63,800 nt of DNA from an uncultured Mycoplasmatota bacterium (lineage in GTDB: Bacteria > Bacillota_I > Bacilli_A > RF39 > UBA660). The notes beneath the pieces were generated by a model. It had not been told where the DNA came from. It saw only the letters and a list, made by a program, of their open reading frames with translations, and ran no database searches. Position 1 is the stretch's first letter. Every line of letters starts with the position of its first letter. The position numbers and the translations under genes were made by a program. The DNA is taken from positions 1 to 63,800 of the forward strand of contig CANSFI010000007.1 of NCBI GenBank assembly GCA_947646095.1, given 5' to 3'. Positions 42,583 through 52,344 of the stretch are shown here, piece by piece.

Positions 42583-44700
42583 ATGGAACAAATAATTATA
42601 GACTTATTAGAACAAGAAAATAAAGCATTGGATTTTTTTCAAATAAAAGATTTTTTGAAACTAGAAACAGCAGAACAATTTAAGGAACTTAATGAAGTTT
42701 TAGATAATCTTGAAAAAAGTTTAAAAATAGTTAGAACTAAAAAAAATAAATTTATGACTTATAAAAATAGTAATTTAAGATTAGGAAAATTGATTGCTAA
42801 TAAAAAAGGATTTGGTTTTGTTGATATTGAAGGTGATGAAGATGTTTATATTGCTAAAGAAAATATGAATGGAGCTATTCATGGAGATCAAGTTATTGTT
42901 GAAATTACTTCAAAAAAAAATATAGACTTAGAAGGTAGAATAGTAAGAGTAGTTAATCGTAATTTACAAAATATTGTTGGAGAAATATATAATAAAAATG
43001 GAAAAACATATATTGATTTAGATGATGATAAATTAAAAATAAATGTTGAAATAGATCCTAAACATACATTAGGAGCAATGCCTGGTCATAAAGTATTAGT
43101 GCATGTAGTTAAACAAAATAAAAATAATAATTATTTAGGAGAGGTACTAAAAGTATTAGGACATAAAAATGATCCAGGTGTTGATATTTTATCAATTGCT
43201 TGTAAATATGATATCGAAACAGAATTTTCTGATGAAGTATTAAAACAATTAGATAATATTCCAGATTTTGTTTCAGAAAAAGAAATTATGAGTCGTAAAG
43301 ATCATGATCTAAGAGATAAAGTAATTTATACAATTGATGGTAATGATACTAAGGATATAGATGATGCTATATCAATAGAAAAATTAGATAATGGTAATTA
43401 TAAATTAGGTGTTCATATAGCTGATGTTAGTTATTATGTAAAAGAAGGAACACCCTTAGATTTAGAAGCCCAAGATAGAGGAACAAGCGTTTATTTAGCT
43501 GATAGAGTTATTCCTATGATTCCACATAAATTATCTAATGGAATATGTTCATTAAATCCTAATGTTGATAGATTAGCAATCACTTGTGAAATGGAAATAG
43601 ATTCAAATGGAAAAGTAGTAAACTATGATATATTTGAAAGTGTTATTTGTTCAAGAATTCAAATGACTTACGATAATGTAAATCAAATTTTAGAAAAAAA
43701 TATTGTTCCAGAAGGATATGAAGATTATGTTTCTAGCTTATATTTAATGAAAGAACTTGCAGATATTCTTAGAACATCTAAACTTAAAAGAGGATATCTT
43801 GATTTTGATATAGATGAATCTAAAATAATAGTAGATGATAGAGGAAAAGCAATTGACATTAAACTTAGAAATCGTGGTATTGGTGAAAACTTAATTGAAG
43901 ATTTTATGATAATAGCTAATGAGACAGTAGCTACTCATCTTTTCTATATGAATTTACCTTCTATTTATCGTATTCATGGTGAACCAAATGAAGAAAAAAT
44001 TCAGAGTTTCTTAAATTTTGTTAGCATTCTTGGGCATAAAGTAAATGCTAAAATAAAAGATATTAATCCAAAAACAGTTCAAAAAATATTAGATGAATTA
44101 AAAGAAACAGAAGAATTTCATATTCTATCTAAATTATTACTTAGAAGCATGCAAAAAGCGGTATACGATACAAATAATATAGGGCACTTTGGTTTAGCTA
44201 GTAAAATATATACACATTTTACTTCACCAATTAGAAGATATCCTGATACAACAGTTCATCGTTTACTTAGAACATATTTGTTTCAAAATAAAATAGATAA
44301 TGAGACTATTAAATATTATGAAACCAATCTACCTTTTTTAGCGGAGCATTGTTCATACAAAGAAAGACAATCAATCGAATGTGAACGTGAAGTAGATGAT
44401 ATGAAAAAAGCTGAATATATGATGGATCATATTGGAGAAGAATACGATGGAGTTATTAGTGGTGTTATGAGTTTTGGTATGTTTGTTGAATTAGATAATT
44501 TAGTAGAAGGATTAGTTAGAATTGATGATTTAGCTGATGATTATTATACTTATGATGAAGTAACATTATCACTTATCGGAAAGAAAAATAAAAGGGGTTA
44601 TCGTTTGGGTGATAAACTTAAAGTAGTTGTTAAGGCTGCATCTAAAGAGGCTAAAACTGTTGATTTTGAACTTGCTAAAACTAAAAAACTAACGAAGTAG
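42583..44700 (+). CDS. rnr: Ribonuclease R
   Basis: 705 residues: winged-helix N-terminus, cold-shock domains (KKGFGFVDIEGDEDVYIAKE), RNB catalytic domain (TIDGNDTKDIDDAISIEKL with the metal-binding aspartates; HFTSPIRRYPDTTVHRLL) and a C-terminal S1 domain (YDGVISGVMSFGMFVELDNL). A 3'-5' exoribonuclease that digests structured RNA and, with tmRNA-SmpB, defective mRNAs. The smpB gene lies 1.3 kb downstream on the same strand with capA between, close to the common rnr-smpB order. Confidence 0.96.
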   Translation: MEQIIIDLLEQENKALDFFQIKDFLKLETAEQFKELNEVLDNLEKSLKIVRTKKNKFMTYKNSNLRLGKLIANKKGFGFVDIEGDEDVYIAKENMNGAIHGDQVIVEITSKKNIDLEGRIVRVVNRNLQNIVGEIYNKNGKTYIDLDDDKLKINVEIDPKHTLGAMPGHKVLVHVVKQNKNNNYLGEVLKVLGHKNDPGVDILSIACKYDIETEFSDEVLKQLDNIPDFVSEKEIMSRKDHDLRDKVIYTIDGNDTKDIDDAISIEKLDNGNYKLGVHIADVSYYVKEGTPLDLEAQDRGTSVYLADRVIPMIPHKLSNGICSLNPNVDRLAITCEMEIDSNGKVVNYDIFESVICSRIQMTYDNVNQILEKNIVPEGYEDYVSSLYLMKELADILRTSKLKRGYLDFDIDESKIIVDDRGKAIDIKLRNRGIGENLIEDFMIIANETVATHLFYMNLPSIYRIHGEPNEEKIQSFLNFVSILGHKVNAKIKDINPKTVQKILDELKETEEFHILSKLLLRSMQKAVYDTNNIGHFGLASKIYTHFTSPIRRYPDTTVHRLLRTYLFQNKIDNETIKYYETNLPFLAEHCSYKERQSIECEREVDDMKKAEYMMDHIGEEYDGVISGVMSFGMFVELDNLVEGLVRIDDLADDYYTYDEVTLSLIGKKNKRGYRLGDKLKVVVKAASKEAKTVDFELAKTKKLTK

Positions 44701-44708
44701 GAGTATTT

Positions 44709-45947
44709 ATGAAAAAAAGAAGTAAATTGATTATTATATTAGTACTTATATTGGTAATTTCTATAGGAGGATTCTTTGGTTATAAACATTTATTTAAAAT
44801 AGAAAAAAAAGTAGTAGATAAACCAAATATAGAAAATAAACCAAAGGAACCTAAAGTAGAAGAATATAAAGCTTCTCTAATAATGGTAGGAGATGCTTTA
44901 ATTCATAAAAGTGTTTACTTTGATGCTAATAGATTAGCAGGTTATAATGGTTATGATTTTAAACCTCAAATATCATATATTAAAGAAAAGGTAAAAAATT
45001 ATGATTTAGCATATTATAATCAGGAAACAATTTTAGGAGGGACATCTCTAGGTCTAGGAGATTATCCTAATTTTAATTCTCCTCAAGAAGTAGGAGATGC
45101 TATGATAGATGCAGGTTTTAATTTAATTAGTCTTGCTACTAATCATACTATGGATAGTGGAAATAATGCTGTTTTATCATCTCGTAAATATTGGAATAGT
45201 AAATCAAATGTTCAAGCTGTAGGAAGTTATAGTTCTTTAGAAGAAAAGAAACAAATTGAAACAAAAGTATTAGAGAAAAATGGTATTACATATGCTATGC
45301 TTAATTATACTTATGGTACTAATGGAATGCCTGTAAGTAGTGATTATCTAGTTAATGTATGGCCTACTGATTTGGAATTAAATGTTGTTTCTTTTGATCA
45401 AAGATATCAAGCTTATAAAGAAACTGTTGCAAAAGATATAGATGCTATTAGAGATAAAGTAGATGTGTTAATGGTTGCTATGCATTGGGGAGTAGAATAT
45501 ACACATACACCAACTGAATATGAAAAAGATATGGCAAAATTTTTAGCAGAACATGATGTAGATATAGTAATAGGAACTCATCCTCATGTTATTCAACCTG
45601 TAGAATGGATTGATAATACAATTGTATTTTATTCACTAGGAAACTTTATATCTGCTCAATATCAAGATCAAGGTTCTTGTTCAGATTATAAATGTATGGT
45701 TGGCTTAATGAGTTCCTTAGATATTACTAAAATAAAAAAAGGTAATGATGTTACTATTAAAATAGATAATATTAAAAACGATTTAATTTATACATATTAT
45801 TCTAATTGGAGTAATTTTAAAGTTATACCATTCTCACATCCAGATATTAAAAATTATGCATATAATTATAATTATTTATATAATAAATATGCTGATATTA
45901 TAAAATCTAGTGATGAAAGAATTAGTACTGTACCCCTTGGTGCATAA
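44709..45947 (+). CDS. CapA/PgsA-family metallophosphatase-like protein
   Basis: 412 residues. An N-terminal helix (LIIILVLILVISIGGFFGYK) is followed by the PGA_cap domain outside the membrane: SLIMVGDALIHKSVYFDANR, YNQETILGG, SLATNHTMDSG, AMHWGVEYTHTPTEYE, VIGTHPHVIQPVEWID, YSLGNFISAQ. Metal-binding Asp/Asn/His residues are all there. CapA proteins help make or anchor poly-gamma-glutamate or other capsule; no capB/capC is nearby, so the polymer is unknown. GGAGTATTT precedes the ATG, eight bases after rnr. Confidence 0.9.
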   Translation: MKKRSKLIIILVLILVISIGGFFGYKHLFKIEKKVVDKPNIENKPKEPKVEEYKASLIMVGDALIHKSVYFDANRLAGYNGYDFKPQISYIKEKVKNYDLAYYNQETILGGTSLGLGDYPNFNSPQEVGDAMIDAGFNLISLATNHTMDSGNNAVLSSRKYWNSKSNVQAVGSYSSLEEKKQIETKVLEKNGITYAMLNYTYGTNGMPVSSDYLVNVWPTDLELNVVSFDQRYQAYKETVAKDIDAIRDKVDVLMVAMHWGVEYTHTPTEYEKDMAKFLAEHDVDIVIGTHPHVIQPVEWIDNTIVFYSLGNFISAQYQDQGSCSDYKCMVGLMSSLDITKIKKGNDVTIKIDNIKNDLIYTYYSNWSNFKVIPFSHPDIKNYAYNYNYLYNKYADIIKSSDERISTVPLGA

Positions 45948-45958
45948 GGAGATAAAAT

Positions 45959-46396
45959 ATGGAAATCAACAATAGAAAAGCAAATTATGACTATGAAATA
46001 TTAGACACTGTTGAAGCTGGTATAGTTTTAACTGGTACAGAAATAAAGTCTATAAAAAACGGTCAAGCTAATTTGAAAGATAGTTATGCAATTATAAAGA
46101 ATAGCGAAATCTTTTTACTTAATATGCATATAAGTCATTATGAGCAAGGTAATATTTTTAATCATGATGAAACAAGAACAAGAAAATTATTACTTCATAA
46201 AAAAGAAATACTCAAATTAAATGATAAAATTAGTATGCTTGGATATACTTTAGTTCCACTTAAATTATATTTTAAAAAAAATAGAGCTAAAATATTAGTT
46301 GGTATTGCTAAAGGTAAAAAAAATTATGATAAAAGAGAAGCTATTAAGAAAAAAGATATTCAAAGAGATATAGAAAAACAATTAAGGAAATATTAA
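45959..46396 (+). CDS. smpB: SsrA-binding protein SmpB
   Basis: 145 residues of a six-stranded OB-like barrel with [38 protein letters not shown], the H-N-E-type segment [25 protein letters not shown] and the basic C-terminal tail ([15 protein letters not shown]) that enters the mRNA channel. It delivers tmRNA to stalled ribosomes. ssrA itself is at 55114-55455. AAGGAGATAAAAT precedes the ATG. Confidence 0.97.
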   Translation: MEINNRKANYDYEILDTVEAGIVLTGTEIKSIKNGQANLKDSYAIIKNSEIFLLNMHISHYEQGNIFNHDETRTRKLLLHKKEILKLNDKISMLGYTLVPLKLYFKKNRAKILVGIAKGKKNYDKREAIKKKDIQRDIEKQLRKY

Positions 46397-46421
46397 AAGG
46401 AGTATTTAGCTCCTTTTATTA
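46394..46421. terminator. Bidirectional terminator between smpB and the amidotransferase-like gene
   Basis: AAAAGGAG and CTCCTTTT form an 8-bp stem; it overlaps the 3' ends of both converging genes. Confidence 0.75.
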
Positions 46422-47098
46422 CATGCATCTATAAAACTATCAATAATTTTATTAGCTTCTAAATCATAAGATGTCATTTTTTCTGGATGCCATTGAACAC
46501 CTAAGACGAATTTTTTTTCAGGTAATTCAATACTTTCTATTATTCCATCTTCAGAATATGATGAAATAATAAATTTATTAACTTTTGAAACATGATAATT
46601 ATGACAACTGTTAACATTAATTTTATTTTTTTTGATTATACTATTCAATAAAGTATTTTTTTTAATTTTTACTTTATGTACATAATTAGTATTAGATTGT
46701 CTATGATTAATTTCGGTTTCATTCGCAACTATACAATTTTCCTTATTATCAATATTAGCCATTAACTGCATACCCATACATATTCCTAAAACTGGGATAT
46801 TTTTTTCTATAGCGTATTCAGTAACGAATGCTTGAAAATTGTACATGCGATTTCCACCAGGAATAATAATACCATCGCACATATCTACCATTTTTTTGTA
46901 TGCATTTTTTTCTTTTTCAGTTAATTCTGGTATTTCATTTGATTTTGTATTATAGTAATCAATATTTAATAATGGACAAATCATAAAAGGTATATAATCA
47001 TGCTCTACGATTATATTTTTATAATCATTGAATAAGGCAATTACACTATAGTTTTCATCACATGTTGGTATACCTAAAATTCCTATAATATTTTTCAT
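46406..47098 (-). CDS. Gamma-glutamyl-gamma-aminobutyrate hydrolase-like (class I glutamine amidotransferase, peptidase C26)
   Basis: 230 residues. The nucleophile elbow GICMGMQLMA (catalytic Cys), and the His-Glu pair in VLGVQWHPEKM, are intact, as is the N-terminal IIPGG oxyanion region. The PuuD/C26 family cleaves gamma-glutamyl bonds, for example in gamma-glutamyl-GABA or related metabolites. No putrescine-pathway gene is nearby, so the substrate is open. ATG follows GAAAGGATTTTAATT. Next to capA/smpB it could act on a gamma-glutamyl polymer, but that is speculation. Confidence 0.85.
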   Translation of the reverse strand: MKNIIGILGIPTCDENYSVIALFNDYKNIIVEHDYIPFMICPLLNIDYYNTKSNEIPELTEKEKNAYKKMVDMCDGIIIPGGNRMYNFQAFVTEYAIEKNIPVLGICMGMQLMANIDNKENCIVANETEINHRQSNTNYVHKVKIKKNTLLNSIIKKNKINVNSCHNYHVSKVNKFIISSYSEDGIIESIELPEKKFVLGVQWHPEKMTSYDLEANKIIDSFIDACNKRS

Positions 47099-47216
47099 AA
47101 TTAAAATCCTTTCTAAGAATATTTTAAATAAATTTAAAATTGGGTTATTCTGCTTATATTATTGCAATATTTAATATTAAATGCATTGGTTTTAATTTAA
47201 TTTTATTATTATATTT

Positions 47217-48266
47217 TTATTTTATACTTGATTTTATTATATCATCATTTTCTTCAAGATTTATAGTATTTATGTCAAATGAATTTGTTTCTTTAATATT
47301 ACTAATATAATCATTAATAGTATCTTTTATAGCTATAAGATCTTTGTATTTCATATCAATTAATGATTTTCCTTTTATCTTAAGAAAGTCTTCAATAGTT
47401 GTTCCAAATTGAGATAGAGTTAAATTTATTTGATCTATTAATTCCATTGAATCCAATATTGTTTTTATACTAGCTAATGGTATAGTAGATTCATCAGTAT
47501 TTCTTTTGGCTAAATATAGTTCAAAATTTAAATTTCTTTTTTTTATTTCTTCTTTACATTGCTCTAATTTAGTTGTTCTTTCTTTCCGTAAATCAGATAA
47601 AGTAATCCTAATTTTAATTATATTATCATTATAAACTTTTGGTTCAAATGCAAATTTATTTTTGGGGTCTAAATATTTGTCATAACAAACAAATTTTTTA
47701 TTATATAAATTTTTCATTTCCTGCTCTACATTCGCATAAAATTCTGAAAATTCGTCAAAAGCCTTAGCCATCGATTTTATTTTTCTCAATTTTTCATATA
47801 AGCTTTTTTCTTTGTTATCAAAATAGTTGTATTGTATATTAAGGTTCCATGGTGTATTAAGAATTTTAGCTTTTTCATTTTTTAAAGTTAAACCATATTC
47901 ATTAAATTTAGGCTCTATTTCATCAATAATTTTAATATATTTTTCACGCTTTTTATTATATTCTTCTATATCATCTTTAAATATAAAATTAGTAAAATCA
48001 GTAGTAGTAAATGAATTATCTGTTTTAGAACTTTGGTTAGTGGTAGTAAATGATTTGTTTATTTGTATATCATATTCTTTTCTTTTTTGCGGATTGCCTA
48101 TAACATCATAAGCCTCGTTAATTTCTTTTAATTTTTCTTCAGCATTTTTATTATTTGGATTACTATCTGGATGATATGTTTTAGCTAAATTTCTATATGC
48201 TTTTTTTATTTCATCTTCTGAAGCAGTTTTAGGAACTTTAAGAATTTCATAGTAGTTTTTATTCAT
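47217..48266 (-). CDS. J-domain protein (DnaJ-like co-chaperone)
   Basis: 349 residues. The N-terminal J domain (1-66: [28 protein letters not shown] with the HPD motif, [19 protein letters not shown]) is followed by a helical, charged region of about 280 residues with no zinc-finger or client-binding domain of true DnaJ. It therefore belongs to the type III J proteins, which recruit DnaK to specific clients. AAGGTTATGGTAAT precedes the ATG. Confidence 0.82.
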   Translation of the reverse strand: MNKNYYEILKVPKTASEDEIKKAYRNLAKTYHPDSNPNNKNAEEKLKEINEAYDVIGNPQKRKEYDIQINKSFTTTNQSSKTDNSFTTTDFTNFIFKDDIEEYNKKREKYIKIIDEIEPKFNEYGLTLKNEKAKILNTPWNLNIQYNYFDNKEKSLYEKLRKIKSMAKAFDEFSEFYANVEQEMKNLYNKKFVCYDKYLDPKNKFAFEPKVYNDNIIKIRITLSDLRKERTTKLEQCKEEIKKRNLNFELYLAKRNTDESTIPLASIKTILDSMELIDQINLTLSQFGTTIEDFLKIKGKSLIDMKYKDLIAIKDTINDYISNIKETNSFDINTINLEENDDIIKSSIK

Positions 48267-48449
48267 ATTACCATAACCTTTATGGTTTAATTATAACATA
48301 TAAATTATTTAATTTTCAATGAATTTTATATTATAAGCTATTATAATTATGATAATGCTAATTTCAGTATTATTGGTTTATTTTTATGGATTTGATATTT
48401 CAATAAAAAGATGGTATATTAATTACATTAAAAATTTTGGGGTGGTTGT

Positions 48450-49151
48450 ATGTTAAAAAAATTGATTTCTTTTTTAAAACAAAAACTTTTTAAGTCTGAT
48501 TTTAAGTCTGATCATGTTGAAAATTATGATATTAAAGCATCAACAGATATAGATTTTGATAAGGAATCATTTCAAGAAGAAATAATTGAAGATTCTTCTG
48601 AAGAAAAAATTGCTATTTCTTATATTAATTGGAAGTTTATTAATACATTGCAGAATTATGATATTGTTACTGCAAAAATGCTTGATAAGAAAATTGAGGA
48701 AGAAAATATATCAGCGTCTCATCAAAAGAGACCTTTAATTATTACTATTATTGAAAAAAAAGATGGAGAAAGAATTATTATGGGAAATAAAGGTGACCAT
48801 ATTTTAGAAAAAGATTTGATAAAACTCAAAAAATATCGTAATTTTTTATCTAATCAAGTTGTTTTTTCTGATTATGAAAATCGTGTTATTGAAATTGGAG
48901 ATATAGTTTCTTCTGATAATAAAAATTATATTATTTATAAGATTGCTAATAATAAATGTTATGGATATGCAATTTTTAAGAAAAGCAATCAATTAATGTT
49001 TGTTGATTATAGTGACCATCAAAAATTTGATATAAATAGTAAAATTTCTATTGTTAACTATTTTGGTGATAGTATAGTACAATTAATTAGAAATAATAAG
49101 AAGAAACTAAAATCTATGAAAAAGTATAATAATAAAATAAAAAAAAGATGA
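48450..49151 (+). CDS. Hypothetical protein, accessory
   Basis: 233 residues. The N-terminus (LKKLISFLKQKLFKSDFKSD) is basic and carries a short SDFKSD repeat; the rest is alpha/beta with many charged residues and no membrane helix. VVFSDYENRVIEIGDIVSS has a GreA/CarD-like look but is too weak to name. GGGGTGGTTGT precedes the ATG. It ends with TGA, like other accessory genes here, and lies at the edge of the scar zone. Confidence 0.55.
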   Translation: MLKKLISFLKQKLFKSDFKSDHVENYDIKASTDIDFDKESFQEEIIEDSSEEKIAISYINWKFINTLQNYDIVTAKMLDKKIEEENISASHQKRPLIITIIEKKDGERIIMGNKGDHILEKDLIKLKKYRNFLSNQVVFSDYENRVIEIGDIVSSDNKNYIIYKIANNKCYGYAIFKKSNQLMFVDYSDHQKFDINSKISIVNYFGDSIVQLIRNNKKKLKSMKKYNNKIKKR

Positions 49152-49164
49152 TTTTTAATATTCA

Positions 49165-49338
49165 ATGAATTCTATTAAAGTAAAGGCATTTGGTACTAGC
49201 TTTGGTAAATATGGTTTTACGATAACAAAACAAGAATTAGAAGAAAAAGAAGATAATGTGTCTTCTTATGTATTACAATGTAACATGACAATAGATTGTT
49301 GCATTCTTTTTATTCAATATTTCTTCCTCATTTTTTAG
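49165..49338 (+). pseudogene. Serine recombinase C-terminal scar, copy 1
   Basis: A 57-codon frame whose middle (FGTSFGKYGFTITKQELEEK, then EDNVSSYVLQ) matches the end of copy 2 at 53618-53938 (SSGKYGFTITKQELEEAEDN). The upstream part of the recombinase is missing and the reading frame runs on into unrelated sequence after YVLQ. It is a 3' fragment only. Confidence 0.55.
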
Positions 49339-49432
49339 AATTTAAGAATTATACCTTATTTTACTAACTATGCTTTAAATTATAATAAACTAAATCGACA
49401 GAATTTTGCTTTTTTTCATATTTAAATCGTAT

Positions 49433-49704
49433 TTAAAAAGTACGCTTAATAAAGTTTTCTAATTCTCTTAACGGAATAGACTTGTTTAAATCATTAATAT
49501 AAATATCTTCACACTCATTGAAAAAAAGATAAGCAGTTTCGTTTACTACAAGTTTATGAAGATCTATATAGGCAATATTTGTGTTTGTTAAACTAATAAT
49601 ATATCCATTTTCTAATTTAGATTTAATATTATTAAAATTAAGTAGATTATTAATTTTCTTTTCTAGACCTCATAAAATTATAATTTTTCTTTCACTATTT
49701 GCAT
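49433..49704 (-). pseudogene. Decayed small gene of the island module, copy 1
   Basis: On the minus strand an AAAGGAG ribosome site and ATG (49702-49704) lead to an early TAA; after a frame change the translation continues KSKLENGYIISLTNTNIAYI then DLHKLVVNETAYLFFNECED and IYINDLNKSIPLRELENFI. The last part is paralogous to the copy at 54125-54400 (HRIIINNTMFLAFNYFNEIY, INNLSKK). Family unknown. Confidence 0.45.
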
Positions 49705-49735
49705 AACTAATCAAACTCCTTTCAAAACAAACAAA

Positions 49736-49772
49736 AAAAAGTATCAACTTCTTCCCGAAATTGATACTTTTT
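49736..49772. terminator. Hairpin in the leader of the copy-1 minus-strand gene
   Basis: AAAAGTATCAA and TTGATACTTTT pair perfectly over 11 bp with T runs on both strands. On the minus strand it lies between the predicted promoter and the ribosome site, an attenuator-like position. Confidence 0.6.
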
Positions 49773-49779
49773 GTATATA

Positions 49780-49818
49780 AAGTTCGAATAGTTTGAACAG
49801 ATTCGTAAATGGTGCCTG
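49780..49818 (+). repeat. TTCGAAC-type repeat, copy 1, with tRNA/tmRNA-like 3' end
   Basis: AGTTCGAATAGTTTGAACAG, then ATTCGTAAATGGTGCCTG, matches 54478-54518 at nearly all positions. The right end, TGGTG, followed by AGTCGAA a little further on, resembles the complement of a tRNA or tmRNA 3' terminus. Confidence 0.55.
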
Positions 49819-49937
49819 CGAAGAAGAAGTCGAATAACTTTTTCTACAAGCAATTAATAGGTAGTAGCAATAATTACTAACTAATATAAGTATAGCATGA
49901 ATTACCAAATTTTGTTTCAAAAATTAGACTTGTTATC

Positions 49938-49966
49938 TTGTTTTTAATAATTTTTAATAGTATACT
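49938..49966 (+). promoter_or_regulatory. Toxin mRNA promoter
   Basis: TTGTTT (49938-49943), 17 bases, TATACT (49961-49966). Transcription would start near the GGG at 49974. Confidence 0.6.
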
Positions 49967-50028
49967 TTTTATAGGGAATATCAGTTGTTGAGTGTCTACC
50001 AAATCTCTTATAGAGAGGAGGTTTGATA

Positions 50029-50124
50029 ATGATGAAGAAAAGAAACTTTGTAATCAAAGTTCTTCGATACATTACTATCATTTTATTTCTCCTTATCATT
50101 ATGATAGTAGTAATAAAAAAATGA
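50029..50124 (+). CDS. Candidate type I toxin peptide (31 residues)
   Basis: A small hydrophobic peptide: basic start (MMKKRNFVIKVLRY), one membrane helix (ITIILFLLIIMIVVI) and a KK end, as in membrane-acting type I toxins. It has a strong ribosome site (GAGGAGG, 50015-50021) partly enclosed in a small hairpin (TCTC/GAGA). The mRNA predicted from 49974 has a 5' end complementary to its 3' end (49974-50000 with 50168-50203), and a convergent antisense RNA is predicted over the 3' half. No family name is recognised. Confidence 0.65.
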   Translation: MMKKRNFVIKVLRYITIILFLLIIMIVVIKK

Positions 50125-50230
50125 CACTTAATTCTACATTGAATTAAATGTCTCACTAATTATTTAGGGTAGACATTCAACATTGCAAAACTGAATGTTC
50201 CCCTTTTTATTTTATGCAATTTCCCTTGAC
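50114..50230 (-). ncRNA. Predicted antisense RNA antitoxin
   Basis: A consensus promoter on the minus strand (TTGACA complement at 50260-50265, 17-base spacer, TATTAT complement at 50237-50242) would start a transcript near 50230 that runs into the toxin mRNA's 3' region. A 12-bp stem with one mismatch (50123-50134 with 50141-50152) followed by a U run on that strand ends it near 50114. About 117 nt, overlapping the toxin mRNA's 3' arm. Confidence 0.6.
50173..50208 (+). terminator. Toxin mRNA terminator
   Basis: ACATTCA and TGAATGT form a 7-bp stem with a 12-base loop, followed by CCCC and a T run. Confidence 0.55.
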
Positions 50231-50447
50231 ATATTCATAATATCATACTTTTAAGACTTTGTCAAAAATCAATTTTCATGAATTATCTATGTAATGTTAG
50301 TGTTTTCTTTAACACTTTTGCTCTCTAGTTTGACAGTTGAGAGATCTAAATATACTTTTAGCCTAGAGAAAATCTAGTTTTTTTATCATTTTGCAATTGC
50401 GTATGTTCTCGTATGTTGGTATAATAATGTTATAAGGTAGTGGTACT

Positions 50448-52178
50448 ATGAGATTAAATATCAGAAAAATTAATAATTATTCTTATTACTCTATTATTAA
50501 AGATTATACAAATCTTGATGGAAAAAGATCTACTAAGATTTTTGAAAAGTTAGGTAATCAAGAGCAAGTAGAAGAAAGATTTGGTAAAATTGATACTATA
50601 AAAAGGATAAAAGAATATATCAATGAATTAAATAATGAAAATAATGAAAATTTATTAAAACGTGAATACAATCCCAATAAAAGAATATCTAATAATATAA
50701 AACGAAACTTTAATGTTGGTTATTTATTTTTGGAAAAATTATATAATCAATTAAATATTAAAAGTATTTGTGATTCTATTTCTGATAAATATAAATTTAA
50801 ATTTGATTTAAATGAAATATTATCTTATTTAGTTTATGCTAGAATTATATATCCATCTTCTAAATTAGAAACATTTAAACAATGTCAAAATTTTATTGAA
50901 CAACCTAAATTTAAACTTCATGATGAATATAGAGCTTTAAGTTATATTGCTGAAAATATGGATTTCATTCAAGAACAATTATTTAACAATAGTAAAAATG
51001 TAATAAAAAGAAATTCTAGTGCTATTTATTATGATTGTACAAATTATTTCTTTGATATTGATAATGAAGATGATCTAAGAAAATATGGTATTTCTAAAGA
51101 ACATAGACCTAATCCTATCGTTGGGATGGGCTTATTTATGGATGGTGATGGCTTACCTTTATCTTGTAATATTTACCCTGGTAATCAAAATGAACAAAAA
51201 AATTTAATACCAGAAGAAACTAAAATTGTTAATAGTTTTAAATTAGATTCTACTAAAATGATTTTATGTACTGATGCTGGTCTTGACTCCGATGAAATAA
51301 AGAACTTTAATGTTAAAGATAATCGTGGATTTGTTATTACCCAATCTTTAAAAAAATTAAAAGAGGAATATAAAAATCAAGTATTTAATAAATCAGATTG
51401 GAGAATTCTTAATGATTTAAAAAATGTATATAATCTTGAAACAATTGAAAGCGATGATTCTTTAAAAGAAAAATACTATGAAACTCTATTTTATAAAATC
51501 ATTCAGACCGAAACAAAATCTGTTAAACAAGATTTAATTGTTACTTTTTGTTTTAAATATCTTGATTACAATAGAAATATCAGGAATAGTCAAATTGAAA
51601 GAGCAAAGAAAAGTATTGAAACTAATAACGTTACTAGAAAAGGTAAAAATCAAAATGATTACAAAAGATTTATTGATTCCTTAAATTCTACTGAAAATGG
51701 TGAAGTGGCTGAAAATAAAACTTATTCTATTAATCAAGATTTAATTAATGAAGAATCCAAATATGATGGTTATTATGCTTTAACTACTAATTTAGTTGGT
51801 GATATAAATAAAATATTTAAAATAGTTAAAGGTAGATGGGAAATTGAAGAATCATTTAGAATTATGAAATCTGACTTTTTAGCTAGACCCGTTAATCTTT
51901 CAAGGGAAGATAGAATTAAGGCTCACTTTATGACTTGTTTTATTTCACTATTTATTTATAGATTATTAGAAAAGAAATTAGATTATAAATATACAACATC
52001 TCAAATTTTAAATACCCTAAGAAATATGAATATGATTGAACAAAAAGGGCTTGGTTTTGAACCTATATATGAAAGAACGAATATAACAGATGATTTACAT
52101 GATTTATTTAAATTCAACACTGATTTAGAAATAGTGAGTTATAAAAAAATTAAAAAAATTTTTGACAAAAATTTATAG
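50448..52178 (+). CDS. IS1634-family DDE transposase
   Basis: 576 residues. Catalytic residues lie in AIYYDCTNYFFD (first Asp), MILCTDAGLDSDE (second Asp) and GRWEIEESFRIMKSDF (Glu, followed by the family's arginine/lysine pattern). The segment DDLRKYGISKEHRPNPIVGM and MDGDGLPLSCNIYPGNQ are typical of IS1634/IS4-superfamily members. The frame is full length and undisturbed. It starts at ATG 50448 after AAGGTAGTGGTACT. Confidence 0.92.
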   Translation: MRLNIRKINNYSYYSIIKDYTNLDGKRSTKIFEKLGNQEQVEERFGKIDTIKRIKEYINELNNENNENLLKREYNPNKRISNNIKRNFNVGYLFLEKLYNQLNIKSICDSISDKYKFKFDLNEILSYLVYARIIYPSSKLETFKQCQNFIEQPKFKLHDEYRALSYIAENMDFIQEQLFNNSKNVIKRNSSAIYYDCTNYFFDIDNEDDLRKYGISKEHRPNPIVGMGLFMDGDGLPLSCNIYPGNQNEQKNLIPEETKIVNSFKLDSTKMILCTDAGLDSDEIKNFNVKDNRGFVITQSLKKLKEEYKNQVFNKSDWRILNDLKNVYNLETIESDDSLKEKYYETLFYKIIQTETKSVKQDLIVTFCFKYLDYNRNIRNSQIERAKKSIETNNVTRKGKNQNDYKRFIDSLNSTENGEVAENKTYSINQDLINEESKYDGYYALTTNLVGDINKIFKIVKGRWEIEESFRIMKSDFLARPVNLSREDRIKAHFMTCFISLFIYRLLEKKLDYKYTTSQILNTLRNMNMIEQKGLGFEPIYERTNITDDLHDLFKFNTDLEIVSYKKIKKIFDKNL

Positions 52179-52210
52179 AACTAAACGTACGCATTTTTTT
52201 GAGCAAATTA

Positions 52211-52253
52211 AAACTCTCTAAAACCTTATAAAATAAGGACTAGGGAGTTTTTA
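52211..52253 (+). terminator. Transposase terminator
   Basis: AACTCTCTAAAACCTTA pairs with TAAGGACTAGGGAGTTT with a few mismatches, then a T run, inside the right end of the IS element. Confidence 0.7.
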
Positions 52254-52344
52254 CTCTCTTACAACTGTCAAACTCAGGATTATAGCATCATTTATCTATT
52301 TTTACACCTAATAATTTAATCTTTAAGACAAATTGTAATCTATA

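Larger units (their letters stand above)
50327..52274 (+). mobile_element. Insertion sequence of the IS1634 family
   Basis: Perfect 13-bp terminal inverted repeats (AGTTTGACAGTTG at 50327-50339 and its complement at 52262-52274) bracket a 1,948-bp element with one transposase gene and a strong terminator near the right end. No short target duplication is obvious; IS1634 is known for long, variable duplications. The element looks intact and may be active. It sits within 100 bases of the antisense promoter of the toxin locus. Confidence 0.85.

Noticed and set aside
49944-50156. A 70-residue minus-strand frame over the toxin locus
   Set aside because: It lies antisense to the small toxin ORF, has no ribosome site and is better explained by the antisense RNA and its terminator.
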